Shown: positions 44,682 to 53,711 of the stretch, piece by piece | Layout of the letters: every line of letters begins with the position of its first letter | Numbering within the stretch: position 1 is the first letter of the stretch | Assembly: GCF_900109145.1 (NCBI RefSeq) | Contig: NZ_FNYY01000001.1 | Location: 248,001-312,000 of the forward strand | DNA length: 64,000 nt | Source of the DNA: Marinovum algicola | GTDB lineage: Bacteria > Pseudomonadota > Alphaproteobacteria > Rhodobacterales > Rhodobacteraceae | Direction of reading: 5' to 3' | Notes under the pieces: model-generated | Database searches by the model: none | Seen by the model: only the letters and a program-made list of their open reading frames with translations | Told to the model about the DNA's origin: nothing | Translations under genes and position numbers: made by a program

Positions 44682-44709
44682 CATCGGCGCGCCTCGGGGA
44701 TGCGCGGCG

Positions 44710-44849
44710 GAGCCGGTGACACCGCTGTCGAGCCGTATCTGGGCGATCACCAGTTCGAAATGCGTGTGATCGCCTTGCGTTGCATCGCTGAGCACCTCGG
44801 AGAGCGGCAGGGTGAACAATTCGGCGGTGACGGCTTCGATCCTGGGCAT
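44710..44849 (-). pseudogene. 5' fragment of an enolase-superfamily gene
   Basis: A strong Shine-Dalgarno (GCAGGAGG) and ATG 44849 begin MPRIEAVTAELFTLPL, then ATQGDHTHFELVIAQIRL, the N-terminal capping domain of mandelate racemase/muconate lactonising-type enzymes (the (S/D)DATHGxHTHFELVxxRI pattern). Homology stops after about 46 residues (DSGVTGSA), and the frame then runs antisense through gspF. The barrel with the active site is lost, so this is a truncation junction at the right edge of the secretion locus. Confidence 0.7.
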
Positions 44850-44869
44850 ATATTATCCTCCTGCCCTTA

Positions 44870-44884
44870 TTTGGTCTTGCCAAA
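44870..44884. promoter_or_regulatory. Candidate GntR operator upstream of the GntR gene
   Basis: TTTGG-TCTTG-CCAAA, perfect 5-bp arms, containing TGGTCTTGCCA, one base from the TGGT-N3-ACCA sites downstream. It lies between the truncated enolase start and the regulator gene (autoregulation site candidate). Confidence 0.5.
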
Positions 44885-44990
44885 ATACTTGTTAATGCGT
44901 CAATATTTGAAGGTCTTGCTCGCGTTTCCGATATTTGGTAAGTCCATTGTCGCAGCTTGTTCTGCCTGGATTCACATGGGATAAATCCGC

Positions 44991-45725
44991 ATGAGCGACA
45001 TTCAGCCAGCCTCTTCCGAATCTCAGGTCGCGCCGCGCGAAAGCGCGGTAGAGCGGGTGGTCGCCGCCATCGAGGCGCAGATCATCTCGGGTGAGTTGAG
45101 AGACGGGGAATCGCTTCCGGCCGAGCGCAGCATTGTCGAGGCCATGGGCGTCAGCCGCCCGGTGGCACGCGAGGCGATCAAGATCCTCGGCAGCAAGGGC
45201 CTGCTGGACATTCAGCCGCGTCACCGGCCGATCGTGCGCAAACCCGATGCCCATACGGTGATGGATGTGCTGGGCGGGCTGGTTGGCCATCTGACCGGTC
45301 AGGCGGGCGGGGTGCGCCAGATTTTCGATGTCCGCATCTTTGTCGAGGCCGGGCTGGTGCGCCAGGCCGCGACCCGGGCCGACAAGGCCGATATCGCCAG
45401 GCTGCGCCAGGCGCTGGAGGCCAATCACACCAGCATCGATGACTCGCTGGCCTTTTACGAGACCGACACCGCCTTTCATGGTGTGCTCTATTCGATCCCA
45501 GGAAACCCGATCTTTCCGGCGATCCACAACGCCTTTCGCGACTGGCTTGATCTGCGCTGGCGTCAGATGCCACGGCTGCCGGAGCGCAACCAGCAGAACT
45601 ACGAGGCGCATGCGCGGATCCTGGAGGCGATCCTCGACCGCGATCCCGACCGCGCCGAAGCGGCGCTGCGCGATCACCTCGAATCGGCGTGGAAACAGGT
45701 CCGCGATACTTTCGACGATCTCTAG
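44991..45725 (+). CDS. GntR-family regulator, FadR/FCD type
   Basis: 244 residues. Winged helix about 18-85 (AAIEAQIISGELRDGESLPAE, then GVSRPVAREAIKILGSKGL) and an FCD ligand domain with the metal-site pattern (DTAFHGVLYS, His in ANYEAHARIL-like region). Likely represses the catabolic genes downstream until a sugar-acid-like ligand binds; TGGT-N3-ACCA palindromes at 45816 and 45890 fit FadR-type binding. ATG 44991. Confidence 0.9.
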   Translation: MSDIQPASSESQVAPRESAVERVVAAIEAQIISGELRDGESLPAERSIVEAMGVSRPVAREAIKILGSKGLLDIQPRHRPIVRKPDAHTVMDVLGGLVGHLTGQAGGVRQIFDVRIFVEAGLVRQAATRADKADIARLRQALEANHTSIDDSLAFYETDTAFHGVLYSIPGNPIFPAIHNAFRDWLDLRWRQMPRLPERNQQNYEAHARILEAILDRDPDRAEAALRDHLESAWKQVRDTFDDL

Positions 45726-45815
45726 GTCTCGGGCGCTCCGGTAATTTGGCTGTGCGGTGGCGTCCTTGGGCGGACGGCCTGCGCTCCCCTTTGCTGTTTT
45801 AAGTTCTCAGAATTT

Positions 45816-45826
45816 TGGTAATACCA
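45816..45826. promoter_or_regulatory. FadR-type operator 1
   Basis: TGGTAATACCA, perfect palindrome, 141 bases before the dehydrogenase start, matching the FadR-subfamily form T-x-GT-N3-AC-x-A. Confidence 0.7.
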
Positions 45827-45869
45827 TGCGTGGCAGATAGGTGGCATTTCGCGCAAAAATCGTGAGGAG

Positions 45870-45900
45870 TTGACATGCATCCTCATTTTTGGTCATACCA
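45870..45900 (+). promoter_or_regulatory. Promoter with overlapping FadR-type operator 2
   Basis: TTGACA (-35 candidate, 45870-45875) is followed 14 bases on by TGGTCATACCA (45890-45900), which overlaps the expected -10 position. Binding there would block transcription of the dehydrogenase gene. Confidence 0.6.
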
Positions 45901-45956
45901 TAAATCAAGATTGGCCGCCGGTGAATGGCGGGCGCGAACCAGAGGAGACTTTCCGG

Positions 45957-46991
45957 ATGACCGACACCCAGATCCATGCCGCCTTTTACCGGGGCGACCG
46001 GCGCTTTGACGTCGCCCAGAAGCCTGCCCCGGCGCCTGGGCCGGGCCAGGTTGCCCTGCGCATCGCCTTTTGCGGCATCTGCGGCACTGACATGCATGTC
46101 TTTCACGGCAACATGGACGCCCGCGTCGGATTTGAACGCATCATCGGCCATGAGATGTCGGGCACGGTCGAGGCGCTTGGCGCGGGTGTCGAAGGCTTCA
46201 CGAAGGGGCAAAAGGTCGTCGTGCGGCCGTTGGATCATTGCGGCGACTGCCCGGCCTGTGACGCCGGCCACACCCATATCTGCCACAATCTGAAATTTCT
46301 CGGCCTCGACACCGATGGCGCGATGCAGGAGGTCTGGAACGTGCCGGCCCATACCCTGCATGCCCTTCCCGATGACATGCGGCTCGACCATGCGGCGCTG
46401 ATCGAGCCGGTGGCGGTGGCCTGTCATGATGTCCGCATGGCCGATCTGACGGCGGGCGAGGACGTGGTTGTCATCGGCGGTGGCCCGATCGGCGTACTGG
46501 TGGCGATGGTCGCGCGCGAGGCGGGCGGCAAGGTAGTAATCTCCGAGGTCAATGAAAACCGTCTGGCGATTGCCGCCGACATGGGCTTTGACGTGGTGAA
46601 CCCGGCCAAATCCGACCTGGTTGCCGAAATCGGCAATCGCACCGGCGGCAAGGGTGCCGACGTGGTGTTTGAAGTGTCGGGCAGCCAGCCCGGCGTCGAT
46701 GCGATGACCGATGTGGCCGCCACCCGCGGGCGCATCTGCATGGTGGCGATCCACGCCAAGAAACCGCAGGTCGACATGTTCCGCTTTTTCTGGCGCGAGT
46801 TGCAGCTGATCGGTGCGCGGGTCTACGAGGCGGCGGATTACGACAAGGCGATCGCGCTGGTGGCCTCGGGCGCGATTGCTGCCGACAAGGTGATCACCGA
46901 TGTCAGCCCTTTGGCCGAGATCCAGCGGGCCTTCGAACAGCTCGATGCCTCGCCGACCGCGCTGAAGAGCCTGATCAAGGTGGGGGCCTGA
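45957..46991 (+). CDS. Zinc-dependent sugar/polyol dehydrogenase (MDR family)
   Basis: 344 residues. Catalytic zinc Cys39 in FCGICGTDMH with GHEMSG following, a structural-zinc four-cysteine loop (DHCGDCPACDAGHTHIC) and a Rossmann GGGPIGVL motif. Resembles sorbitol/threonine/galactonate-type medium-chain dehydrogenases. ATG 45957 has AGAGGAGA upstream. First gene after the operators; likely oxidises a sugar or sugar acid. Substrate not determined. Confidence 0.88.
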   Translation: MTDTQIHAAFYRGDRRFDVAQKPAPAPGPGQVALRIAFCGICGTDMHVFHGNMDARVGFERIIGHEMSGTVEALGAGVEGFTKGQKVVVRPLDHCGDCPACDAGHTHICHNLKFLGLDTDGAMQEVWNVPAHTLHALPDDMRLDHAALIEPVAVACHDVRMADLTAGEDVVVIGGGPIGVLVAMVAREAGGKVVISEVNENRLAIAADMGFDVVNPAKSDLVAEIGNRTGGKGADVVFEVSGSQPGVDAMTDVAATRGRICMVAIHAKKPQVDMFRFFWRELQLIGARVYEAADYDKAIALVASGAIAADKVITDVSPLAEIQRAFEQLDASPTALKSLIKVGA

Positions 46992-46994
46992 GCC

Positions 46995-47765
46995 ATGGAT
47001 GTTCTGAAATCCTTTGACCTGTCCGGCAAGACTGCGCTGGTGACCGGCTGCAAACGCGGCATCGGCCGCGGCATGGCCGAGGCGCTGGCGCAGGCCGGGG
47101 CGGATATCGTCGGTGTTTCGGCCTCGCTCGAGGTTTCCGGCTCCGAGGTGGAGCAGGCGGTCACGGCGCTGGGCCGCCGCTTCACCGGCTACCAATGCGA
47201 TTTTTCCGACCGCGCGGCGGTGACGGCCTTCGCCGCGCAGCTGGATAGCGATGGCGTGGCACCGGACATCCTCGTGAACAATGCCGGCACCATCAAGCGC
47301 AAGCCGGCCGCCGAACACCCCGACGCCTGGTGGGATGAGGTGATCGAGGTCAACCTCTCGGCGCAGTTCATCCTGTCGCGCGAGATCGGCCGGGGCATGG
47401 TGGCGCGCGGGTCCGGCAAGATCATCTTCACCGCCTCGCTGTTGACCTTTCAGGGCGGTATCACCGTGCCGGGCTATGCGGCGTCCAAGGGCGGGGTCGG
47501 CCAGCTCACCAAGGCCTTGGCCAATGAGTGGGCGGGCAGGGGTGTCAACGTCAATGCCATCGCGCCGGGCTATATCGCGACCGACAACACCCAGGCGCTG
47601 CAAGACGATCCCGCGCGATCGAAATCGATCCTCGAACGTATCCCCGCCGGACGCTGGGGCCGGCCCGAGGATTTCGCGGGACCGGCGGTGTTCCTGGCCT
47701 CGGCCGCATCGGATTACGTCAATGGCGAGATCCTTACCGTCGATGGCGGCTGGATGGGGCGGTAG
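46995..47765 (+). CDS. SDR oxidoreductase, KduD-like
   Basis: 256 residues. NAD(P) motif VTGCKRGIGRG (16-26), NNAG (95-98), catalytic Ser148, Tyr161 and Lys165 (YAASK). The N-terminal FDLSGKTALVTG and overall pattern resemble 2-deoxy-D-gluconate 3-dehydrogenase (KduD) and related sugar-acid SDRs. Starts 4 bases after the Zn-dehydrogenase gene. A strong terminator follows at 47812. Confidence 0.88.
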   Translation: MDVLKSFDLSGKTALVTGCKRGIGRGMAEALAQAGADIVGVSASLEVSGSEVEQAVTALGRRFTGYQCDFSDRAAVTAFAAQLDSDGVAPDILVNNAGTIKRKPAAEHPDAWWDEVIEVNLSAQFILSREIGRGMVARGSGKIIFTASLLTFQGGITVPGYAASKGGVGQLTKALANEWAGRGVNVNAIAPGYIATDNTQALQDDPARSKSILERIPAGRWGRPEDFAGPAVFLASAASDYVNGEILTVDGGWMGR

Positions 47766-47811
47766 GCCGACCTGCGTCAGAGCGCCGGTCCCGCCGGCCC
47801 CGGCCTTTTGG

Positions 47812-47839
47812 AAAGCCGCCCCACTTCGGGGCGGCTTTT
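47812..47839 (+). terminator. Rho-independent terminator after the SDR gene
   Basis: AAAGCCGCCCC / GGGGCGGCTTT, 11-bp stem, ACTTC loop and TTTT tail. Separates the dehydrogenase pair from the sulfatase operon. Confidence 0.85.
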
Positions 47840-47921
47840 ACGTTTGTCGAGGGTTTTGAAATTTAGAGAGATGAACGAAATAAAATCGTCGACTATCTGG
47901 AAATCTTCATATAACTATTAA

Positions 47922-48019
47922 CCCGGGGGAACACCGAATCCCGGGAGGAAGAGATGAACGGCGTTGCACCGGCCTTGGCCGAACAGAGAGAGTGTGTCTG
48001 CTTGGGGGTCGCCCTGTGA
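47922..48019 (+). promoter_or_regulatory. Leader with 21-codon uORF and RBS-masking hairpin before the sulfatase
   Basis: CCCGGG (47922-47927) can pair with CCCGGG (47940-47945), which overlaps the GGGAGG Shine-Dalgarno of a short ORF at 47954 (MNGVAPALAEQRECVCLGVA plus one Leu). Its stop TGA overlaps the GTG start of the sulfatase (GTGA). Coupled translation is the simple reading; the Cys-Val-Cys near the end hints at a sulfur-responsive leader. Confidence 0.45.
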
Positions 48020-49536
48020 GCCGCACGCCCGACATCCTCTTGATCACAACCGATCAGCAGCGCGGCGACTGCATCAGCGGCGCCGGCCGCCAGGTGCGCA
48101 CCCCGAACATCGACCGGATCGCCGGTCGCGGCGCACGGTTCGATACCTGTATCACGCCGCATCCGATGTGCCAGCCAGCCCGCGCCTCGATCCTGACCGG
48201 CAAGCTGCCCTACAGCCACGGCGTGCGCGACAATGGCCGCAACCTCGATCCGGCGCTTGCCGAAGAGGGGCTGGGCGGACTGTTCGCCGGCGCCGGCTAT
48301 GACACCCGCTTCATCGGCAAGGCGCATCTCTCGACACATGAGACCTTTGCGCCGACCGGCGCCGCGGAATGCTACAGCTCGGTCGCGGATTACGACGACG
48401 ATTGGGCCGGGCCGTACATGGGCTTCGAACGGGTCGATCTCACGCTCAGGCCGCACCATCACTGCGGCTGGAAGGACCGGCCGTATACGCTGCACTACGA
48501 AAATTTCCTCGACCAGGACGGCAGGGGCGGCGACCGCTGGGCGCAGGCCAAGGACCGGGTGCCGCCGCTGACCGAGCACAAGCAGGTCTGGCGCTCGGCG
48601 CTGTCGGAGGAGTGGTTCTCCACCGCCTGGGTCGGCGACCGGGCCATCGATATGCTCGAGGAAGACCGCGACCGGCCGCTGATGTCCTGGATCTCCTTTC
48701 CCGATCCGCATCCGCCTTTCCTGGCGGCGGCGCCCTGGGCCACGATGTACGACCCGGCCGAGGTCGATCTGCCGCCGCACCGGGCGCTCGATCTCGACCG
48801 GCGGCCCTGGTGGCACCGCGCCTTTCTCGAAAGCCCGGCGCGGCGCAACCAGAAGCGGCCGCATGCCGGCGACCAGCCGTATTGGGGCAACGACGATGCC
48901 TTGCAGGACAAGGATCTGCGCGACGTGATCGCGGTCTACTACGGCATGATCGCCGCCATCGACATGCAGGTCGGGCGCATCCTCGATCATCTCGAGGCCT
49001 CGGGGCGGCTCGAGAACACCATCGTGATCTTCACTTCGGATCACGGCGAATGGCTGGGCGATCACGGCCTGCTCCTGAAGGGGCCGATGCTCTATGACGG
49101 TCTGCTGCGGGTGCCGCTGGTGATGGCCGGTCCGGGGGTCACGCGGGGGCGCTTTGATGCGCCGGTCTCGACCCTCGACCTGCGCGCCACGCTGGCCGAG
49201 CTTTGCGGGCTGAGCGCCTCCGCCGATGACGGAACATCACTCACCGATGTGATGCAGGGCGGCGCGCGCGAAGTGGCGCACAACGAATGGGAGGTGGATG
49301 CCACCCGCAGCGGCGTCGATCTCGATCTGCGCACGGTGCGGTCTCGCAGCCACCGCCTCTCGGTCGACCTCAATAGCGGGGCGGGCGAACTTTATGATCT
49401 CGCCGCCGATCCCCACGAAATGACCAACCTCTGGGACGATGCCGGAGCCGGCGCCATGCGCGACCGGCTCTGCGCGACAATCGCGACTGACCGCCCCGCA
49501 ATGATCCCCGCCGCGCCCCGCGTCGGCTGGCACTGA
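48016..49536 (+). CDS. Sulfatase (formylglycine-dependent)
   Basis: 506 residues. Type I sulfatase signature CQPARASILTG with Cys52 to be converted to formylglycine (C-x-P-x-R), metal-site Asp13 in ITTDQQRGD, and FTSDHGEWLGDHG in the C-terminal half. No signal peptide, so cytosolic: it would act on an imported sulfated sugar. GTG 48016 is coupled to the uORF stop. Needs a sulfatase-maturing enzyme not in this window. Could also be a phosphonate monoesterase-like member of the same family. Confidence 0.88.
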   Translation: MSRTPDILLITTDQQRGDCISGAGRQVRTPNIDRIAGRGARFDTCITPHPMCQPARASILTGKLPYSHGVRDNGRNLDPALAEEGLGGLFAGAGYDTRFIGKAHLSTHETFAPTGAAECYSSVADYDDDWAGPYMGFERVDLTLRPHHHCGWKDRPYTLHYENFLDQDGRGGDRWAQAKDRVPPLTEHKQVWRSALSEEWFSTAWVGDRAIDMLEEDRDRPLMSWISFPDPHPPFLAAAPWATMYDPAEVDLPPHRALDLDRRPWWHRAFLESPARRNQKRPHAGDQPYWGNDDALQDKDLRDVIAVYYGMIAAIDMQVGRILDHLEASGRLENTIVIFTSDHGEWLGDHGLLLKGPMLYDGLLRVPLVMAGPGVTRGRFDAPVSTLDLRATLAELCGLSASADDGTSLTDVMQGGAREVAHNEWEVDATRSGVDLDLRTVRSRSHRLSVDLNSGAGELYDLAADPHEMTNLWDDAGAGAMRDRLCATIATDRPAMIPAAPRVGWH

Positions 49537-49547
49537 AAAGGACCAAG

Positions 49548-50702
49548 ATGACCAAGATCGCCTCGATAGAACCGCTTCACGCCCGTGTCGGCATCCGTAA
49601 CCAGCTTCTGGTGAAGGTGACGACCGAGGATGGCCTGTACGGCTGGGGGGAATCCGGCCTGTCCTGCCGCGAGGGCGCGGTGGCCGCCGCCATTGCCCAT
49701 TTCGCCGATTTCCTGGTGGGCAAGGATTCCCGCCAGATCGGGCGGATCTGGCAAGAAACCTACCGCAGCCAGTATTTCGAAGGCGGGCGGGTGTTCACTG
49801 CGGCCATGTCGGCCATCGACATCGCGCTTTACGACATCCTCGGCAAGCGGCTGGGCGTGCCGGTCTATCAGCTTCTCGGCGGCAAGCAGCGCGACGAGAT
49901 CCCGACCTTTCCGAGCTGTCAGTCACCGGACATGGACGAGCTTCTGTCAAAGGCGCGGGTGCTGGTCGATGCCGGCTGGGACTGCCTGCGAATCTATACC
50001 GGCGATTTCGACGGCGACGCGGTGTTCGACCCGCGCCAGAACCTGAACCGCGCCGCCAAGGAACTGATCGCCTTGCGCGAGGAATTCGGCACCGACCTCT
50101 GCCTCGGGATCGATTTGCACCATCGTCTGTCGATCGCCGAGACCGCGGATTTCTGCAACCGCCTGCCGGCCGGCACGCTGGATTTTCTCGAAGAGCCGAT
50201 CCGCTGCCAGACGCCGCAGGCCTATCGCACCCTGCGCGGCATGACCAACATCCCCTTTGCCGTGGGTGAGGAGTTCGCCTCGAAATGGGAGGCCGCGCCT
50301 TACATCGAAGAGGGGCTGACCCAGTACATGCGGCTCGATATCTGCAACATCGGCGGCTTTACCGAGGCGATGAAGGTCGCCGGCTGGTGCGAGCAGCATT
50401 ACATCGACCTGATGCCCCACAACCCGCTTGGCCCGGTCTGCACCGCGGCCACGGTCCACATGGCCGCGGCGGTCCCGAACTTCAGCTGGGCAGAGACCCG
50501 GCAGGGCCCGACCGAAAGTCTCGGCTTCCACGATCCCGAATTGTTCCCGGTTCAGATCCCGCTCGACGGCATCACCTACAAGGTGCCCGACAGACCGGGG
50601 CTGGGGGTCGAGGTCGATGAAGAGAAGATCCGGGCATCCCGGCCCACCCATGTCGAACCGCCGCATCTGACGCGGCCGGACGGCTCTGTCACCAACTGGT
50701 GA
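49548..50702 (+). CDS. Sugar-acid dehydratase, enolase superfamily (galactonate/mannonate type)
   Basis: 384 residues. MR-subgroup barrel with Arg148-x-Tyr150, Asp189 and His191 in GIDLHHR, EEP (215-217), GEE (240-242) and His291 in MPHNPLGP, the DxH/E/E/H set of D-galactonate and D-mannonate dehydratases. It would make a 2-keto-3-deoxy acid that the KduD-like SDR could use next. Starts 11 bases after the sulfatase. Exact substrate unknown; a truncated second enolase-superfamily gene lies at 44710-44849. Confidence 0.88.
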   Translation: MTKIASIEPLHARVGIRNQLLVKVTTEDGLYGWGESGLSCREGAVAAAIAHFADFLVGKDSRQIGRIWQETYRSQYFEGGRVFTAAMSAIDIALYDILGKRLGVPVYQLLGGKQRDEIPTFPSCQSPDMDELLSKARVLVDAGWDCLRIYTGDFDGDAVFDPRQNLNRAAKELIALREEFGTDLCLGIDLHHRLSIAETADFCNRLPAGTLDFLEEPIRCQTPQAYRTLRGMTNIPFAVGEEFASKWEAAPYIEEGLTQYMRLDICNIGGFTEAMKVAGWCEQHYIDLMPHNPLGPVCTAATVHMAAAVPNFSWAETRQGPTESLGFHDPELFPVQIPLDGITYKVPDRPGLGVEVDEEKIRASRPTHVEPPHLTRPDGSVTNW

Positions 50703-50731
50703 TACACTTCAACGGAGGAGGAGAAAGACCA

Positions 50732-52651
50732 ATGAAAAACAGATGGAAATGGACCACGCTCGCCAGCGCGCTTGCAATGGCCGTCGCCAGCCACGCCGCG
50801 GCCTATGAGCAGGCGCCGGTGCTGGACGAAAAGGTTTCTGCCGGCGAACTGCCGCCGGTGGACGAACGCCTGCCGGCGGAACCGCTGGTGATGGACACCA
50901 TCGAAGGCCCCGGCGAATACGGCGGCACCCTGCGTCGCGCCATCCTCGGCGGAGGCGATCAGCACAACATGGTGCGCACCATCGGCAGCGACAACATGGT
51001 GCGCTGGTCCCCCGACTGGTCCGAGGTGCGGCCCAATATCGCCAAGTCCTGGGATGTCTCCGACGACGCCTCGAAATTCACCTTCCACCTGCGCGACGGG
51101 ATGAAATGGTCGGATGGCGCGCCCTTTACCGCCGATGACATCATGTTCTGGTACGAGGATGTCTTTACCAATACCGATCTGACGCCGAACAAGGACAGCA
51201 CCTTCATCGGCCCGGCCGGCCCGGTCACCGTGCGCAAGATCGACGACGTCACCGTCGAGTTCGATTTCGGCGCGCCCAACGGGCTGTTCCTGCAAGCGCT
51301 GGCCTATGGTTTCGGTTATCACCCGACCGCCTATCCGAAACACTACCTCAGCCAGTTCCATGCAAAATACAATGACGACCTGCAAGCGCTGGTCGATGCC
51401 GAGCCGGCGGCGGCGGACTGGAAACAGCTGTTCAACCTCAAGGCCGGGCCGATGGACACGCCGCTTTTCTGGCAGAACCCGGATCGCCCGACGCTGCATG
51501 CCTGGCATTTGACCAATGCCTATGGCGCCACCGACCGCGTGGTCGCCGAGCGCAACCCCTATTACTACAAGGTCGACAGCGAAGGGCAGCAACTGCCCTA
51601 CATGGACCGGATCACCTATGATCAGGTCGAGGATGTGGAAACCATCCTGCTCAAGGCCTTCAATGGCGAGATCGACTATATGCTGCGCCACCTCGGCCGG
51701 CCGTCGAACAAGGCTTCGCTGACCGACAACATGGAACGCGGCAAATACGGGTTCTTCGACGTCGGCGATCTTCCGGCCAACATCATGATCCTGATGATGA
51801 ACCTCAACCACACCGATCCGGTGAAACGCGAGGTGATCAACAACAAGGATTTCCGCATCGGCGTCAGCCACGCGATGAACCGGCAGGAGGTGATCGATCT
51901 GCTCTACTTCGGGGCGGGCGAGGCGGCCCAGACCGCGCCGCGTGAAGGCACCGAGCTCTACAAGGAGGAATACGTCAAGCAGTACACCGAATATGACGTC
52001 GAGAAAGCCAATGAATATCTCGACAAGGTGCTGCCCGAGAAGGATGCCGAAGGCTTCCGCCTTGGCCCGGATGGCGAGCGTTTCTCGCTGATCTTCCTGG
52101 TCGCCGATGTCTTTGGCCTGCAATATCCCGACGCGATGGAGCTGATCGCCGGCTATGCGCGGGATGTGGGGCTCGACTTCCAGATCCGCGCCACCGACCG
52201 GTCACGGCTGATCGAATTGCACACCTCGAACGATTTCGACGCCTATCTGTGGAATTGTTCGGGCGGCCAGGCGGATGCCTATACCTCGCCGATCTGCTAC
52301 GTGCCGACGATCTCGAACTCGGTGAGCTGGGCCCGGGAATGGGCGGCCTGGGGTGTCGATCCGACCACCGGTGAAGAACCGCCGCAGGCGGTCAAGGACA
52401 TCTTCGAGACCTATCGGCAGGTCCGCGCCGCGGCCACGCCGGAAGAGCAGAAGGCGCTGATGCAGCAGGTGCTCGACATGGCTGCGGATCAGTTCTTTAC
52501 CATCGGCATGGTGCAGAACGACCCGGTCTTCGGCATCGCCCGCAACAATGTGCGCAACGTGCCCGATCCGCTGCCGATCGCCGGTCAGCTCTGGTTCCCG
52601 GCACCCTATACCGCGCAGATGTACTTCGAAGGTGGCACCAACCTGCCCTGA
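50732..52651 (+). CDS. ABC transporter substrate-binding protein, family 5
   Basis: 639 residues. Signal peptide ending HAAA (MKNRWKWTTLASALAMAVAS) and an SBP_bac_5 fold with the signature region around YGGTLRRAILGG, RPNIAKSWDVSDDASKFTF and WSDGAPFTADDIMFWYED. GGAGGAGGAG precedes ATG 50732. Family members of this size in sugar clusters often bind oligosaccharides rather than peptides. Confidence 0.92.
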   Translation: MKNRWKWTTLASALAMAVASHAAAYEQAPVLDEKVSAGELPPVDERLPAEPLVMDTIEGPGEYGGTLRRAILGGGDQHNMVRTIGSDNMVRWSPDWSEVRPNIAKSWDVSDDASKFTFHLRDGMKWSDGAPFTADDIMFWYEDVFTNTDLTPNKDSTFIGPAGPVTVRKIDDVTVEFDFGAPNGLFLQALAYGFGYHPTAYPKHYLSQFHAKYNDDLQALVDAEPAAADWKQLFNLKAGPMDTPLFWQNPDRPTLHAWHLTNAYGATDRVVAERNPYYYKVDSEGQQLPYMDRITYDQVEDVETILLKAFNGEIDYMLRHLGRPSNKASLTDNMERGKYGFFDVGDLPANIMILMMNLNHTDPVKREVINNKDFRIGVSHAMNRQEVIDLLYFGAGEAAQTAPREGTELYKEEYVKQYTEYDVEKANEYLDKVLPEKDAEGFRLGPDGERFSLIFLVADVFGLQYPDAMELIAGYARDVGLDFQIRATDRSRLIELHTSNDFDAYLWNCSGGQADAYTSPICYVPTISNSVSWAREWAAWGVDPTTGEEPPQAVKDIFETYRQVRAAATPEEQKALMQQVLDMAADQFFTIGMVQNDPVFGIARNNVRNVPDPLPIAGQLWFPAPYTAQMYFEGGTNLP

Positions 52652-52727
52652 TCCGAAGTACAGTGACGGGGCGTCCGGTATCCTCCCTTCCGGGCGCCCC
52701 ACTTGAACTCAAACGCAAGGAGCGGAC

Positions 52728-53711
52728 ATGGGTGGCTTCATCCTCCGAAGGGTTCTCTACATGATCCCGACGGTCTTCCTGGTCTCCATCGTGACCTTTA
52801 TCATCATCCAGCTTCCGCCGGGCGACTACCTCGACAGCCTCGCCGCCGAGATGGGCGAAGCGGGCGTCGACAATACCGCCGTCGTCGAACAGCTGCGCGC
52901 GCAATACGGCCTCGGCCAGCCGATGTATCTGCAATACTGGAAATGGATGACCGGCATCCTGCTGGAAGGCGATTTCGGCATTTCCTTTGAAAAGAACCTG
53001 CCGGTGACGGATGTGATCTGGGACCGGCTCGGCTGGACCTTCGGCATCTCGCTGCTGACGCTCGGGTTCATCTGGGCGGTGGCGCTGCCGATCGGCATCT
53101 ATTCGGCGGTGTGCAAGTATTCGGTGGGCGACTACATCGCCACCTTCTTCGGCTTTGTCGGCCTCGCGATCCCGAATTTCCTGCTGGCGCTGGTGATGAT
53201 GTATGTCGCCTTCAAGTATTTCGGCCAGTCGGTCGGCGGTCTGGTCAGCCCGGAATACCTGGGCGAGCCCTGGAGCTGGGCCAAGTTCGTCGATCTGCTG
53301 AAACACATCTGGATGCCGGTCTTTGTCGTCGGCACCTCCGGCGCGGCGGCGCTGATCCGCATCATGCGCGCCAACCTGCTGGACGAGCTCTATCGGCCTT
53401 ATGTCGTGACCGCCCGCGCCAAGGGCATGTCGGAATTCCAGCTTCTGATGCGCTACCCGGTGCGCGTCGCGCTCAACCCGTTCATCTCGACCATCGGATG
53501 GATCCTGCCCACGCTTGTCTCGGGCGAAATCATCGTCGCCGTGGTGATGAACCTGCCCACCACCGGCCCGCTCTTGCTGCGCGCGCTTCTGGTGCAGGAC
53601 ATGTACCTGGCCGGATCGCTGATCCTGATCGTCAGCCTGCTGACGGTGATCGGCACCCTTCTGTCCGATGTACTTCTTGCCTGGGTCGACCCGAGGATAC
53701 GCTACCAATGA
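52728..53711 (+). CDS. ABC transporter permease (DppB type)
   Basis: 327 residues, six membrane helices. N-terminal ILRRVLYMIPTVFLVSIVTF and the EAA loop YVVTARAKGMSEFQLLMRYP typical of the DppB family. Overlaps the next permease by ATGA; forms the importer with it. Confidence 0.94.
   Translation: MGGFILRRVLYMIPTVFLVSIVTFIIIQLPPGDYLDSLAAEMGEAGVDNTAVVEQLRAQYGLGQPMYLQYWKWMTGILLEGDFGISFEKNLPVTDVIWDRLGWTFGISLLTLGFIWAVALPIGIYSAVCKYSVGDYIATFFGFVGLAIPNFLLALVMMYVAFKYFGQSVGGLVSPEYLGEPWSWAKFVDLLKHIWMPVFVVGTSGAAALIRIMRANLLDELYRPYVVTARAKGMSEFQLLMRYPVRVALNPFISTIGWILPTLVSGEIIVAVVMNLPTTGPLLLRALLVQDMYLAGSLILIVSLLTVIGTLLSDVLLAWVDPRIRYQ

Noticed and set aside
45807-47603. 598-aa minus-strand ORF opposite the dehydrogenase and SDR genes
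   Set aside because: Antisense to two well-supported enzymes and would cross the operators.
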